Shown here one piece after another: positions 8,455-19,848 of a stretch of DNA of 22,080 bases (position 1 is the first letter of the stretch; the number at the start of each line of letters is the position of its first letter). Origin of the DNA: Chara braunii (taxonomy: Eukaryota > Streptophyta > Charophyceae > Charales > Characeae); NCBI GenBank assembly GCA_003427395.1, contig BFEA01000021.1, forward strand, positions 5,730,035 through 5,752,114, given 5' to 3'. The translations under genes and the position numbers were made by a program. The notes beneath the pieces are model-generated. The model had not been told where the DNA came from, made no database searches, and saw only the letters and a program-made list of their open reading frames with translations.

Positions 8455-11400
8455 TCTATTATTTTACTTATGAGTGAATCTCCACTTTGATTTTTCCTTC
8501 TTTATGCCTTGGGAGTGTTTTTCTCTCTCATTCTCTCCATATTTTCTCAATTTCTTTACTTAGTTGTAAATCGTTACTTGTGTTCTTGCTTCCACTAATA
8601 TTGTGAGTTTATTTCCTTCATGCATTGTTCATTTCCCCACTTCCTTATGAATCATCACATAATGATTTCTTCAAGCCTTAGGAGTTTGTTTTTCTCACCT
8701 GCTCTTCGTGTTTTGTTCTTGACTTAGTTATAAATCGATACTTGTGTTTTTGTTTCCACTAATGTAGTGAGTTTCATTCCTTCATGCGTTGTTCATTTCC
8801 TCACTTCTCTGTGAATCATCACTTTGATTTTTGTTTCTATATGCCTTTGGAGTGCTTTGCTCTCTCGTTCTCTCCGTGTTTTGTCAATTTTTTCAGTTAG
8901 TTGTAAATCGTTACTCATGTTCTTTCTTCCATTAGTGTTTTGAGCTTCTTTCCTTCATGTATTGTTCATTTTCTCACTTTTTGTGAATCATCACTTTGAT
9001 ATTTGCTTCTTCATGTCTTGAAGTGTTTTTCTCTCTCTTTCTCTCTATATTTTGTCAATTTATTCATGTAGTTGTAAATCGCTACTTCTATTTTTGCTTC
9101 CACTAATGTTCTAAGCTTAATTTTTTCATGTATTGTCCGTTTCCTCACTTCCTTATGAATCGTCACTTTGATATTTGCTTCTTCATGCCTTGGGAGTGTG
9201 TTTCTCTCACTTTCGCTTCATTTTTTGTTCAAGTGTCCACTTAGTTATAAATCGCTACTTGTATTCTTGCTTTCACCAGTGTCGTGATTTTCTCTCTCTT
9301 TCTCTTCGTATTTTGTATTTTTTTCGCTTAGTTGTAAATCGCTACTTGTGTTTTTGCTTTCACTAGTGTTGTGAGCTTATTTCCTCCATGTATTGTTCAC
9401 TTCCTCACTTCCTTGTGAATCGTCACTCTGATCTGTCCTTCGTCATGCCTTGGGAGTATTTTTCTTTTCTTTTCTCTCCATGTTTTATCAATTTTTTCAC
9501 TTAGTTGTAAATCATTATTTGTGTTCTTGCTTCCAATAATATTGTGAGCTTATTTTATTCAAATATTGTCAATTTCCTCACTTCGTTGTGAATCGTCACT
9601 TTGATTTTTGCTTCTTCATGCCTTGTGAGTATGTTTCTCTCACCTTCTCTCCATGTTTTGTTCAAGTCTCCACTTAGTTATAAATCGATACTTATGTTTT
9701 TGTTTCCACTTGTATTGAGAGTTCTTTTCATTTATGTATTGTCAATTTCCTCACTTCCTTTTAAATCGCCACTTTCATTTTTTCTTCTTCATGCCTTAGT
9801 TGTGTTTTTCTCTCCCTTTCTATCCATGTTTTGTCAATTTTTTCACTTAGTTGTAAATCGCTACTTGTTTTCTTGCTTCCACTACTATTGTGAGTTTCTT
9901 TCCTCAATGTATTGTCCATCTTGTGAATCGTCATTTGAATTTTTGCTTCTCCATGCCTTGAAAGTGTTTTTCTCTCTCTTTCTCCCCATGTTTTGTCAAT
10001 TTTTTCACTTAATTATAAATCACTACATGTGTTTTTGCTTTCACTAGTGTTGTAAGTTTATTTCGTTCATATATTTTTTTATTTTCTCACTTCCTTGTGA
10101 ATCGTCACTTTGATCTTTGCTTCTTCATACGGCGAGAGTGTTTTTCTCTTCCTTTCTCTCCATGTTTTGTCAATTTCTACACTTAGTTGTAAATCACTAC
10201 TTGTATTCTTGCTTTCACTAGTGTTGTGATATTTTTCCTTCATGTATTGTTCATTTCTTCACTTCTTTGCGAATCGCCACTTTGATCTTTGCTTCTCCAT
10301 GCGTTGGGAGTGTGTTTCTCTCACTTTCTCTTCATGTTTTGTCAATTTCTTGATCGCGACTTGTGTTCTCGTTTCCACTAGGGTTATGAGTTTCTCTCCT
10401 TGATGTCCTGTCCATTTACTCACTTCCTTGTAAATCGCCACTTTGATTTTTGCTTCTTCATGCCTTGGGAGTGTTTTTCTTTCTCTTTCTCTCCTAGTTT
10501 TTTGTCAATTTCTTCACTTAGTTGTGTATCGCTACTTGTATTCCTGCTTTCACTAGTGTTATGAGTTTTTTGCTTCATATATTATCCATTTCCGTACTTC
10601 TTTGTGAATCGTCACTTTAATCTTTGCTTCTTTTTGTCTTGGGAGTGTTTTTTTTCCCCTCTCTTGCCATGTTTTGTTAATTTCTTCACTTAGTTGTAAA
10701 TCGCTACTTGTGTTCTTGCTTCCACCAGTGTTGTGAGCTTCTTTACTCCATGTATTGTTAAATTATTCACTTCCTTGTGAATCATCGCGTTGATTTTTGC
10801 TTCGTAATGCCTTGGGAGTGTTTTTCTCTCGCTTTATTTTCATGTTTTGTCAATTTGTTCACTTAGTTGTAAATCATGACTTGTGTTCTTGCTTCCGCTA
10901 GTGTTGTGAGTTTCTTTCATTCATATATTGTCAATTTCCTCACTTCCTTACGATGTCGTCACTTTGATTTTTGCTTCTTCATGTCTTGGGAGTGTTTTTC
11001 TTTCCATTTCTCATTATGTTTTGTCAATGTAAATCACTACTTATGTTATTGCGTCAACTAGTGTTATGAACTTGTTTCCTTCATGCATTGTCAATTTCCA
11101 CATTTCCTCGTGAATCGTCACTTTGATATTTGTTTTTTCATGTCTTGGGAATGTTTTTTTTTCCCTTTCTTTCCATGTATTGTCAATTTATTTCCTTAGT
11201 TGTGAATTGCTACTAATGTTCTTCCTTCCATTAGTGTTTTGAGCTTCTTTCCTTTATGTATTGTTTATTTTCTCACGTCCTTATGAATCGCCACTTTGAT
11301 TTTTGTTTCTTAAAGCCTTTTGAGTGTGTTTCTTCCACTTTCTCTCCATGATTTGTTCAATCGTTCACTTGATAGTAAATCGCTACTTGTGTTTTTGCTT

Positions 11401-11870
11401 CCACTAGTATTGTGAGCTTCTTTCCTTTATGTATTTATCAATTTTCTCATTTCCTTGTGCGTCGTCACTTTGATCTCTGTTTCTTCAAGCCTTGGGAGTG
11501 TGTTTCTCTCACTTTTTTTACATGTCTCGTCAATTTCTTGTGTAAATTGTTACGTTGGTTTTGCTCCCACTAGTGTTGTGAGCTTCATTCTACCATGTCT
11601 TATGAATTCCCTCACTTGGTTGTGAATCGTCACTTTTATTTTTGCTCCTACTACTCATATGTGTATTTTTTGTTATCTTTCTCTCCTTGTTTTTGTCAAC
11701 TTTAACCACTTGGTTGTAAATCACTACTTTGATTCTTGTTTCAACTAGTGTTGTGGGTTTCATTCCTTCGTGTATTGTCTATTTTCGATCCTGGTTGTGA
11801 GCCGCCACTTTGGTCCTCGCTTCTTCTTACCTTGCTCCCATGTTTTCCTCATCATTTCTTCATGAATAGA
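8455..11870. repeat. 173-bp satellite array, about 20 monomers
   Basis: TAGTTGTAAATCGCTACTTG and close variants recur at about 8561, 8725, 8898, 9069, 9242, 9329, 9502, 9675, 9848, 10010, 10184, (10350), 10519, 10691, 10864, (11030), 11197, 11371, (11540) and 11711, giving a period of about 173 bp. Each monomer is a diverged dimer: an ~81-bp half (CACTTAGTTGTAAATCGCTA ... TGTATTGTCAATTTCC) and an ~92-bp half (CACTTCCTTGTGAATCGTCA ... CATGTTTTGTCAATTTCT). One step, 9242-9329, is only 87 bp, a hybrid half-unit. Monomers decay toward the right edge. The plus strand is strongly T-rich. Open frames within (9175-9366, 9601-10047, 10876-11061) are repeat artefacts; 173 is not a multiple of 3. Confidence 0.95.
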
Positions 11871-12497
11871 CAGTATAGACAATCCTTCTACTTTTGAGTG
11901 ATCGACATTTGGCTGCAAACTGTTGCGGGATGGGTGACGTGCGCTTGACTGTGAACCGCTGCAGAATAAGGGACTAGGTATTTCACTGTTGTTGTTGAAA
12001 CCACAATTTCAATCACAGGCGAAGGTCTAGCTTTGAACCGTCGAGTGTTTGACACAACCTAGGGGTGCCCGAACCAGCTTGTGCCAAACAGGGGTCGTGG
12101 GGGCTGAAACTTGGCAGGCCCCATATCTGAGGCAACCTGCAAAGTTTCGTGACTAACTTGGTTCGTTTTCCCACAAAACAGAAAATGGATTTTCCCCAAC
12201 TGTTCACTTAGAGCTACGGACGAAGTCCAAAACAGGCAAGTAGGGACAAATGGTGGCAGAACGGGACAGGGATTTAGTGAGGATGTCTCATAGGGATAGG
12301 CAAGGGGTCTACAAAGTTACGGGGTCAACAAACGTCGTTTGGGGCAGCAAACGGAAATCTTAGTTTTTTGCCCCTCCCTAACTAAGAAAATCAGCAAAAA
12401 TCGAAAATCTGCAAATTTGAGTTTTCTGCGAATCCGAGCTTTGGATGACAAAAATGGGCAGGGACTGGTGCTTAGAAGTAAGAGGACGCCCGACATC
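11871..12497. other. no gene seen; non-tandem spacer
   Basis: The first part (to about 11960) holds decayed satellite-like phrases such as GGCTGCAAACTGTTGC. The rest looks single-copy within the window. A short A/T-rich stretch at 12345-12440 repeats GCAAA...ATCTTAGTTTTTTGC-like phrases. No coding region, RNA gene or mobile element is supported. Confidence 0.5.
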
Positions 12498-13450
12498 AAC
12501 CATTGTGCACCTTCTCCTTCCTTCATCTCCAACACCTATCCGCCATGGTTAACGACCTTACACATTTTTCTTCCTCCACCTCCATCATCCATCCACTATA
12601 GGCAACCACCTTCCTCCTCTACCTCCATCACCCATCCATCATAGCAAACCACCTTACACCTTCTTCTTACTCCACCTCCATCACCGATTCACCATAGTCA
12701 ACCACCTTGCACTTTCTTCCTCCTCCATCTCCATCACCCATCTTCCATAGCTAACCACCTTACACCTTGTTCTTCCTCCACCTCCATCACCCATCCACCA
12801 AGCCAACCACCTTGCACCTTCTTCCTCGTCCACCTCCATCACACATCCACCATAGTCAACCACCTTGCACCTTTTTCCTCCTCCACCTCGATCACCCATC
12901 CACCATAGTCGACCACCTTGCACCTTCTTCCTCCTCCACCTCCATCACCCATCCACCATAGCCAACCACCTTGCACTTTCTTCTTCCTTCATCTCCGTCA
13001 CCCATCTTCCATAGTCGACCACCTTGCACCTTCTTCCTCTTCCATCTCCATCACCCACCCACCATACTCAACCACCTTGCACCTTCTTCCTCCTCCACCT
13101 TCATCACCCATCCACCATAGCCAACAACCTTGCACCTTCTTCCTCCTCCACCTCCATCACCCATCCACCATAGCCAACCACCTTGCACTTTCTTCTTCCT
13201 TCACCTTGGGCACCCATCAACCATTGCCAACCACCTTGCACCTTCTTCCTCCTTCACCCCCATCACCCATCATAGCGAACCACCTTGCACCTTCTTCCTC
13301 CTCCACCTCCGTCACCTGTCCACCATAGCCAACCACCTTACACCTTCGTCTTCCTCTACCCCCATCACCTATCCATCATAGCCAACCACCTTGCACCTTC
13401 TTCCTCCTCTACCTTCATCACCCATCCACCATAGCCAAGTACCTTGCGCC
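12498..13450. repeat. 53-bp minisatellite, about 18 copies
   Basis: Consensus phrases CAACCACCTTGCACCTTCTT, CCTCCTCCACCTCCATCACC and CATCCACCATAGC. CCACCTT starts recur every 52-54 bp from about 12608 to 13436, with two more divergent copies at the left. The array is C/T-rich. Because 53 is not divisible by 3, every frame encodes a Pro/His/Ser-rich string that shifts by one frame per unit; the open frames on both strands (12681-13381) are not genes. Confidence 0.95.
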
Positions 13451-13575
13451 TTCTTCTTTTGCCGCTCGGCCACCTCCATACATAATCTTCTTGATCTTAG
13501 TAAGGAGTGTAGGTCTATCATCTATGTACCCTAAAGGGGGCTTTAGGTAAAGAGATAGGGGTTTGGCTAGTACTT

Positions 13576-13577
<2 letters not shown>

Positions 13578-13664
<87 letters not shown>
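13578..13664. repeat. compound microsatellite (TC)n(AC)n, first array
   Basis: About 34 TC units (13579-13646) followed directly by about 9 AC units (to 13664). Confidence 0.97.
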
Positions 13665-13665
<1 letters not shown>

Positions 13666-13745
13666 AAAAAGAAGTGGCAGTGTATATTTCCATGTACTGG
13701 CGGCAGATTCATGCCGATTTTTATCATCCTACCGATGGAAGTAGC

Positions 13746-13856
<111 letters not shown>

Positions 13857-13859
13857 TCA

Positions 13860-15050
13860 TCAATACTCTTGCCCTACCTTCACTTTCTTAGTTTAGGCCT
13901 TTCATTCCTTCTTCATCCCGGCGTGTGACTAACCCATCCCCGCTCACTTATCACATTGTCAGGGAACGAACGGTGAAAAAACTGTGATCTCACTTGGTGG
14001 AGAAAGAGGGCAAGGGAAGGGTTGTCGGTCCCTTGTGTCACCAAGAGGAAAGAAGGACTTGAGGATTGAAAAAACTCGTTGATCAAGAGAAGGTCAGTGG
14101 ACTTGACCAACACCCCGAATGCATGAGGATGAGAAAAGGATGAAGAGGAACCAGAAAGAATAAATATGCATGAAAGATTATGTGTTGACCCCAAATGGGG
14201 GTTGTGTTTGTTTCCTATATTGCATTCAACATGCAGGTGAGTGAACCATTAAAGCTCTTTGTGCAAGACTGCACTCGGCGAGACCGGGTAGCGAAAGGGA
14301 TGACCCAATAAAGGGTTGTGATCGTAACTTTGACCCATGGATAAACCTTTGTCGTGTGTTGTTTTCCTTGGATGGGACTGAATGATAGGAATGGGGGATG
14401 GACGAAATGACTAAAGACGTCGCATGACTGTTTGGGCGGGGCCCCGAAAAAACTAAGGGGTATGTACGCGAACATTGTCACGAAGTCTGTGAGTGCATGA
14501 CCAGCACGATGTGTTTAGATGTGATAACTTAGTCGGCATGGGACATAGGACAAGGAGGCACCCTGGTGATCCGGGACGCGTCACGCGACTTGGTCGACAG
14601 GCCTAAGCTGAGGCGCGAGTCCATAGCCTCAGGGGCAGCGTTAGGCATCGCCCCTAGGGAATGGGCGCGGGACCCAAGGAGGACGCTTGGCCTGTGCACA
14701 AAAGAAGATGAACTTTCAACGAACTCTCTGGACTGCTTATGCATTGGAAAAAGCAATTGTCTGCGAACATAATAAGAGAGTCACAATGAACACTTGCCTA
14801 GATTAGCGAAGCTACAACCTCAACGCGAGGGTTGAGCTACATCCCCAATGTCAAAACTCTATCGCTAGTTGGCCCATTCTCATCCATCTCAAATCACTAG
14901 GTGGGTGTGACCCTGAGACAAAGTGCCCCATGCTAGGAAGATGCATGCTGGCTACTCCATGGCAAGGAAGGGTCTACTAACATGAAGCAAGGATCACTTC
15001 CAATGGACCAAGAGGGACGGGCTCCACCAATTCAGGATACTGGAGAATGG
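13860..15050. other. no gene seen; apparently single-copy DNA
   Basis: Short open frames exist on both strands (e.g. minus 13913-14194, 14215-14481 and 14529-14756; plus 14566-14772), but none matches a family I recognise and the 14.5-kb pair mirror each other. A locally GC-rich patch lies at 14565-14700. No tandem repeat or clear transposon end is visible. Confidence 0.45.
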
Positions 15051-15084
15051 GTTGGAACGTCGGGTTTTTCGGCCTGAATTGTCG

Positions 15085-16098
15085 ATTGTCAAGCTGCCAC
15101 TTGACCCTATTGAGTGGCAATGGCGTGTGCCCACACGCACCCGCTTTGCGGCCTCGAAACTAAACACCTTTTCAAACTCACCGTCAAAGCCACCTATTGG
15201 ATTCTGAGGGTTAAAAGGAACTTAAGGGGCGTGGTGAATGACAGGCGGCAGAGGCATCTAAATGTCGATCGCCAAGCACTCAAGCCTATTCATGGATTCC
15301 AAGAGGCTAATTATAAACCTGCAAAGATCACATCTTTGCAGTGGCAGATTGCTCACCGTTGCCTCCCCACCAACGATTGGTTTGTTGACCACACACGCTT
15401 ATAGCAGCAGGGCAAGGCACTTCCTTGGTGCCACAAATGCCTGCTGGCCTTCCCTGCCCAGAAAAATCGCAGAAAAATTCGATCACATTTTCTTACAGTG
15501 TCCATCATCAATCCTGACGTGGAGGTGGTGGGACCGAATCTGGCGGCAGATGGACTTGGGTTCGACCTGGCCATGGGAGTGGAGGTCCCTTTTGGCAGGA
15601 CACACACCGACCTTACTTGAGGATACCCTCACAGGGAACATCTACCGGGTGGGAAGGAGAGTAATTATATGGGCACTTTGGTGGCAACGATGCGTGTTGG
15701 CAATGGAGGGGGTGAGAATGGAGGGGGAAGAGGTGCGGGAATAGATCGGGCAACACATGCAAGCGGCCACGAAACAACAATGGTTGAAAATGAGGCAGAT
15801 GTTGGACACACCCAACACCGAACAAGACATCTCCAAGCGAATAACACAATTCAGCAAGGAATGGTTGGGGGGTGACAACGAAGGTTGGATAGTAGAGGTG
15901 GTCTGGACACGGAACGATGTAAGGGACAGGGAGGATGAACAGCAGAATCAAGAGGATCGGGGGGAGAGACCCCACAAGGACTACCACTTCTATTTCAAGG
16001 AGTGGACATTTGTCGACCCCAGCATTGCCATGCGGTCATCGGCTCAATTTCTGGATTTGTTTCCTCCCCACCCCCTTTCTCTGGTGGAAGTCATGTAA
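15085..16098 (+). pseudogene. LINE ORF2 C-terminal remnant with broken zf-RVT
   Basis: In order, across three frames: LPLDPIEWQWR, KATYWIL, ITSLQWQIAHRCLPTNDWFVDH (in pieces), then after a TAG at 15402-15404 LPWCHKC. A frameshift near 15450-15470 separates the first Cys pair from FDHIFLQC, which completes the C-x2-C...H-x4-C finger, followed by WWDRIW and WPWEWRSLL. Then come IWALWWQRCVLAMEGV, a TAG at 15742-15744, KRITQFSKEWLGGDNEGW, and FKEWTFVDPSIAMRSS ending LSLVEVM and a stop. Each block aligns with copy A. zf-RVT is a C-terminal zinc-binding region of plant LINE reverse transcriptases, presumed to help bind nucleic acid. Dead: at least two stops and two frameshifts, no RT. Confidence 0.82.
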
Positions 16099-16327
16099 GA
16101 TGGAATAGACTAATGTGCTGAACAGTATAGGAGAGGCACAAGTACAGAGAGAGCAAGGGGGTTGCCAATACCCCCCAGTGCCCTCTATGCCCCTCTGCGT
16201 CGCGCCCGACCCAGGATCAATACTTAGTGAAGTAGATGATATTTGCTTAAGTGAAGTAGCTGATATTTGCTTACTAGCAAAAGTAACTCAAATGTAGCCA
16301 TATGTATTTTCTTATCATTGTATAATT

Positions 16328-16382
16328 GGGACGTTGAACCCGGTTTGCAGCAGGTGTAGCTCCCTACCAATAGATTGGAGCC
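16328..16382 (+). promoter_or_regulatory. conserved LINE 3'-UTR box (copy B)
   Basis: GGGACGTTGAACCCGGTTTG followed by CAGCAGGTGTAGCTCCCTAC and CAATAGATTGGAGCC. It corresponds to 21364-21417 in copy A at the same place just before the tail. Conservation in otherwise diverged UTRs suggests a role such as recognition of the RNA 3' end by the element's reverse transcriptase; that role is inferred. Confidence 0.55.
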
Positions 16383-16470
16383 CCTGCCTGGTCTACTAGG
16401 GGGATGTGCAGCATCACCCTCTCTAGTAACCAGAAAGGATTTCTAAAAAAAAAAAAAGAAAAAAAAAAAG

Positions 16471-16874
16471 CTATGGCAGACCTCTCCTCCAGCTTGGCTA
16501 TGGACTCCACCCCTCTAGGAGGGCTATGGTGCTCCTACCAGCCTCTCCATTACCTCCTACAGTCTAAGAGGTACAACAACGCCCCTCGCAAGGCTAGCGC
16601 CACCCCTTTCTTTCTCCCTATAGCCTCCCTCTTGCCAAAGAGTTCTCCCTTGCCTCCCCAGGGGCAGCGCTCCACCTTGCCTCACCTGCACTTAGCCTAG
16701 GGCTCAACCGACCCCATCTAGGCTTGCCAAGGAATACAAGGAGCAACTGTGGTTGAGCAGCCATCCTTCCTTGCCTTTATTGGCTGGTTGCGGCCTTAGG
16801 ACAATCTCTAGGCTTCCCATATCTTATTATGGGAGAGTTGAAGTACCTCCCAAGACTCAAGTTGGCTTCTTGGG
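16471..16874. other. no gene seen between LINE remnants
   Basis: The plus-strand open frame 16404-16700 begins inside copy B's 3' UTR and reads through its poly(A), so it is not a gene as it stands. The part after the tail (from the ATG near 16473) has no recognisable domain. Confidence 0.45.
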
Positions 16875-17503
16875 TTAGTTGGGTGTACCTGGCCTTGCAT
16901 AGGACCTGGTACATGCAATCCAAGAGGGGCATTCACACTGCCTAGTGCACCTCAAGAGTTTTACTTTTGAGGTGAGCTTTGTTGACAGAATTTCCCAGAG
17001 CCTTTCGAAGTCAGATTCCGCACCGATGAGGTCCTCATTCCACACCGCCTGCCACCAAGGGATAGCTACTTGAGAAGGGGTTTTCAAGTTGTGTCCATGT
17101 TGCTGGTATTCCAAGGATATTGAGTAGTCACCAAGGCTCGGAGTTGTTTCACCCTCCGATTTTGCTGACCAACTCCAAGCCGCTGAATCAATGCAGAGTT
17201 GGTTGAGAAGTAACCCCCCTACCAGGTGTACAGTCGGGTTGATGGCCTCTTGCCCCGCACTGACAAGACCCTGGCCTGAGCTGGGTTGTCCCAAAATAGG
17301 ATAGTGTCCTCCTCAACTAGGCACAGAGTGTTTGTCAGTCTTTCACTGCACCACCGTTCGACCCGCCTGAAGCCGTTGGGCAGGATGTCCAATACTTTCC
17401 ACAAAATGTTGTGTTCCCTCTCTTGATTTGGCACGTACCACGTGCCTACTGGATCCAGCCCCCTTGTCCCTTGATCTGGCTTATTTCTAAGGCCAGATCT
17501 CAC
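16875..17503 (-). pseudogene. possible remnant of a second LINE type (zf-RVT-like)
   Basis: On the minus strand, from about 17425, ILWKVLDILPNGFRRVERWC is followed by NTLCLVEEDTILFWDNPAQA. The order W-K-x-L...LP-x-G-x-R-V-x-RW...C...E-x-x-x-I...FWD resembles plant LINE zf-RVT regions, but the finger is incomplete (missing Cys/His). A second frame (17294-16875) continues, containing IPWWQAVWNEDLIGAESDF, which I do not recognise. It opposes copies A and B and is unlike them in sequence, so if real it is another family. No tail or target duplication was found. An unrelated decayed gene cannot be excluded. Confidence 0.35.
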
Positions 17504-17532
17504 TCAAAACAAAACCAAGTAGGCCTTGATGC

Positions 17533-17549
17533 AAGTTAGAGTCCTTAGG
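17533..17549. repeat. left target-site duplication of LINE copy A
   Basis: AAGTTAGAGTCCTTAGG, identical to 21441-21457. The 17-bp length is in the usual range for LINE target-primed reverse transcription. Confidence 0.95.
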
Positions 17550-17569
17550 AACCAAAACATTTACAAGAA

Positions 17570-18098
17570 ATGAAAATTCAAGAAAAAATATTACTTTACG
17601 AACAACAAGAAACTGTCGAATCACCTCCCCAATCAGCAGACATCCAGGACCTTAGGAACCAATTGCTTACCATTGTCCAAAATTGTTGGCAAGGCTACCT
17701 TATAAGGAGCAAGTTATCCAAACATCGGTCAGAAGGATATATCGATTCCTATTTTTTTCCCCTTACTCAAGCCAAGGTTAAAAGAACAAATATAGAAGCC
17801 TTAATAGATCCTCCTATGTCTCCTCACCTTAAGCCGGTCTCGTCGGTAGGTAGCCTAAAAGTAGCCTACGACTTTTTCAAAAACTTTACACATTCACGGT
17901 GGATTCGGGATAGCGGAACAAGAAACTTAGAGTTTCCTTGAACCCCTAACACAACATTTAACTCAGGAGCATAAGGAGAAAATGGAAGAGCCAATCACCA
18001 AGAACGAGATTTGGACAGCCCTACTGCAAATGCATGAGGATAAAACCCAAGGGGTTGATGGTCTCCCAAAAGAGTTCTGGGAGGCTATGTGAGAATCA
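17570..18098 (+). pseudogene. LINE ORF2: endonuclease-RT linker
   Basis: Two blocks typical of the region before a plant LINE RT. The first (17570-17941) has WQGYLIRSKLSKHRSEGYID and SYFFPLTQAKVKRTNIEAL, matching the usual pattern of an RSK/RWxxEGD...FF segment. It is stopped by TGA at 17939-17941. The second, in another frame (about 17960-18090), reads EPITKNEIWTALLQMHEDKT and then QGVDGLPKEFWEAM, the 'K-x-x-G-x-DG-x-P-x-EF' motif that precedes RT block 1, and ends at a TGA (18090-18092) where Trp is expected. The ATG at 17570 is not a natural start. Confidence 0.8.
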
Positions 18099-19342
18099 AT
18101 GGCAGAGGACCTTTTAAAATATTATAATCAGATTCATGGCTCAAGAACTATGGGGGAAATTGTGGGACAAGGAGTCATAACACTATTATACAAAAAAAAA
18201 GATAAAACCAATATAAGGAACTATAGACCAATCACCTTATTGACGGTGGTCTACAAAATGCTAGCTAAGGTTATTGCTAATATATTCATTCCAGTTATGA
18301 CAGACATATCCATCCTTCTCAAACATGATTTATTCACGGGAGAAACATACAGGACAATGTTCTGCTAGTTAACGAAATGATTAAGCTATCTAAGCGAAAT
18401 AAACACAACACGACGTTTATATTCATAGATTTTGAAAAAGTTTATGACCATGTGGATTGGCGCTTCCTAGATGCATGCTTAGCTAAGCTAAAATTCGGAC
18501 CTAGGATAAGGAAGTGGATGCAAATACTCCATTTCAATGCTACTACCCAGGTTCAAGTCAATTGTCTATTATCCCCTGAGATTCTTCTTAAAAAATCAGT
18601 AAGGCAAGGGGACCCATTAACTTTTTTTATCTTTATAATCATTATGAAAGTTTTAGGGGCTGCTCTTAGGGAAAACCACAATCTTCAACGTTTGCGGATC
18701 GCAAACATACCTGAGGAAACAATTCTTATTTACTCTATGTTTGCTGACGATTTAACTATTATGATGGAGGCTTCTTCGACTAATTTTGAGGAAATTAAAG
18801 CAATAATGGTTAAATTCTCTAATCTCTCAGATATGCTAGCAAACTGGGGTAACAAAGCGCAGGGATGGTGGATTCACTCTCAAGGGGATAGACCACCAGA
18901 ACTCCCTAGGATTACATGGTTACCTCTAGAGGCTCTTATCAGGGTATTAGGGGTGATTCTCACATCCCAAGGGAAACTTAATTCGAACGATTTATGGATT
19001 TCTTCACCAGCATTAGAAAAAATGAAGTTGTGGAAAAATAAACATACATCTATATTTGGCAGAGCATTATTAATCAATAATGTTGTTTTAGCCTCGATTT
19101 GGTATAAAGCAATTTTGTGGTCACTTGGTAAGAAAACTACAAAGGAATTACAAAGGCAACTCTCAACTTTTCTGTGGCGAGGAGATCATGAGTCACCACA
19201 CGTGATCCCAAGAGTAGCCTGGCAGACCTTAATCCAACCCAAAATTAAAGGGGATTTGGGGCTTATTGACCCAAAAATTCAATGTCAGGCCTTGACACTT
19301 CAAGTATTGACGCGTTTAATTTTAGTTACGGATCTTCCATGA
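18099..19342 (+). pseudogene. LINE ORF2: reverse transcriptase domain
   Basis: RNA-directed DNA polymerase that would copy the element's RNA at a nicked target. The first part (18099-18368) carries ITLLYKKKDKTNIRNYRPIT and LLTVVYKMLAKVIAN. A one-base loss near 18325-18330 shifts the frame into GRNIQDNVLLVNEMI, and the second part (18377-19342) holds the catalytic blocks: IDFEKVYD with the first Asp at codon 18428, SVRQGDP (residues 74-80 of that frame), and FADD at 18740-18751 with the Asp pair. After it, YKAILWS, FLWRGD and LGLIDPKIQCQAL are the usual thumb/connection landmarks. All three catalytic Asp codons survive. A few odd residues (VYDH for AYDR, DPLTFF for DPLSPF) look like decay. It ends at TGA 19340-19342. 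Confidence 0.92.
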
Positions 19343-19345
19343 CAA

Positions 19346-19848
19346 GATATGACATTGGAGCAAATTCGTAGATTCACCCTCCAAACTACCAAGGAAGTGA
19401 ACTCTCTTACATGGGTAGAAGATAGGTATTGGATCATTCCTCGTTCCCAAATGCAGCATATTGGGTCAGGGACAAGATGGGCGGTTATGAGAAACCTGAG
19501 TTTGGATGGTTTATGGTCTAGTCTATTGAAATTTAGGCGTGAGTTGCCTTTACCTAGCAAGTCCCCGCCGACAAGATATGAGGAAGTCCTACGCCAACCA
19601 TTATTTGGTAATCAATGAATCACAAATCAAAATGGGAGGGTCTTCATAAGTTTTGATTCCCCGTGGTCCACGTGGGTCAAGAATGAAATAGTAAGAATTA
19701 AAGACTTGTGGGATCAGAGAACAAGAATTGGAAGGCAATAGATAAACTCAGGAAAGAAATTAAGTATGCACACAAACTTCTGGATAAGTCGGATTAAATT
19801 CTTTCAGCCATTCCCCTGCCCTGGATAGGCGTCTTAAAAAAAGGCCCT
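19346..19848 (+). pseudogene. LINE ORF2: connection segment
   Basis: The frame 19349-19618 (MTLEQIRRFTLQTTKEVNSL...) continues the RT frame after a stop. It ends FGNQ-TGA (19616-19618), then resumes ITNQNGRVFISFDSPWSTW and NEIVRIKDLW. A frameshift near 19720-19730 moves to the next frame: NWKAIDKLRKEIKYAHKLL, then a TAA and IPLPWIGVLKKGPVFRVADW. The fragment at 4105-4473 covers the same region and shows a Trp at the 19616 stop. I know of no catalytic role for this segment. Confidence 0.75.

Larger units (their letters stand above)
15055..16470 (+). mobile_element. LINE copy B, 5'-truncated, poly(A)-tailed
   Basis: It contains only the C-terminal part of ORF2 and the 3' UTR of a LINE related to copy A. 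Homology starts around 15055-15085 (LPLDPIEWQWR, compare LPLDPADWIWR in copy A) and runs to the ORF2 stop at 16096-16098. The UTR ends at about 16442, and an A-rich tail (A13 G A11) fills 16446-16470. The conserved 3' box lies at 16328-16382. I could not find a target duplication. The left end lies in the linker between RT and zf-RVT, as expected for incomplete reverse transcription. The tail differs from the TAA-repeat tail of copy A. Confidence 0.85.

Noticed and set aside
9175-11061. Ser/Phe/Leu-rich open frames resembling membrane proteins
   Set aside because: By-products of the T-rich 173-bp satellite; they end and restart with the repeat and show no conserved protein.
12681-13381. Long Pro/His/Ser-rich open frames on both strands
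   Set aside because: They lie wholly in the 53-bp minisatellite; the period is not a multiple of 3 and all frames are equally open.
14529-14772. Opposed open frames in a GC-rich patch
   Set aside because: Each is the mirror of the other, short, and without any recognisable domain or splice context.
15613-15987. Minus-strand 124-residue open frame rich in Leu and Pro
   Set aside because: Shadow of the plus-strand LINE copy B, whose homology to copy A fixes the coding strand.
16404-16700. 98-residue open frame whose latter part looks like an organelle targeting peptide (MADLSSSL...)
   Set aside because: It starts in the LINE copy B 3' UTR and reads through the poly(A); there is no downstream mature protein or splice donor I can support.
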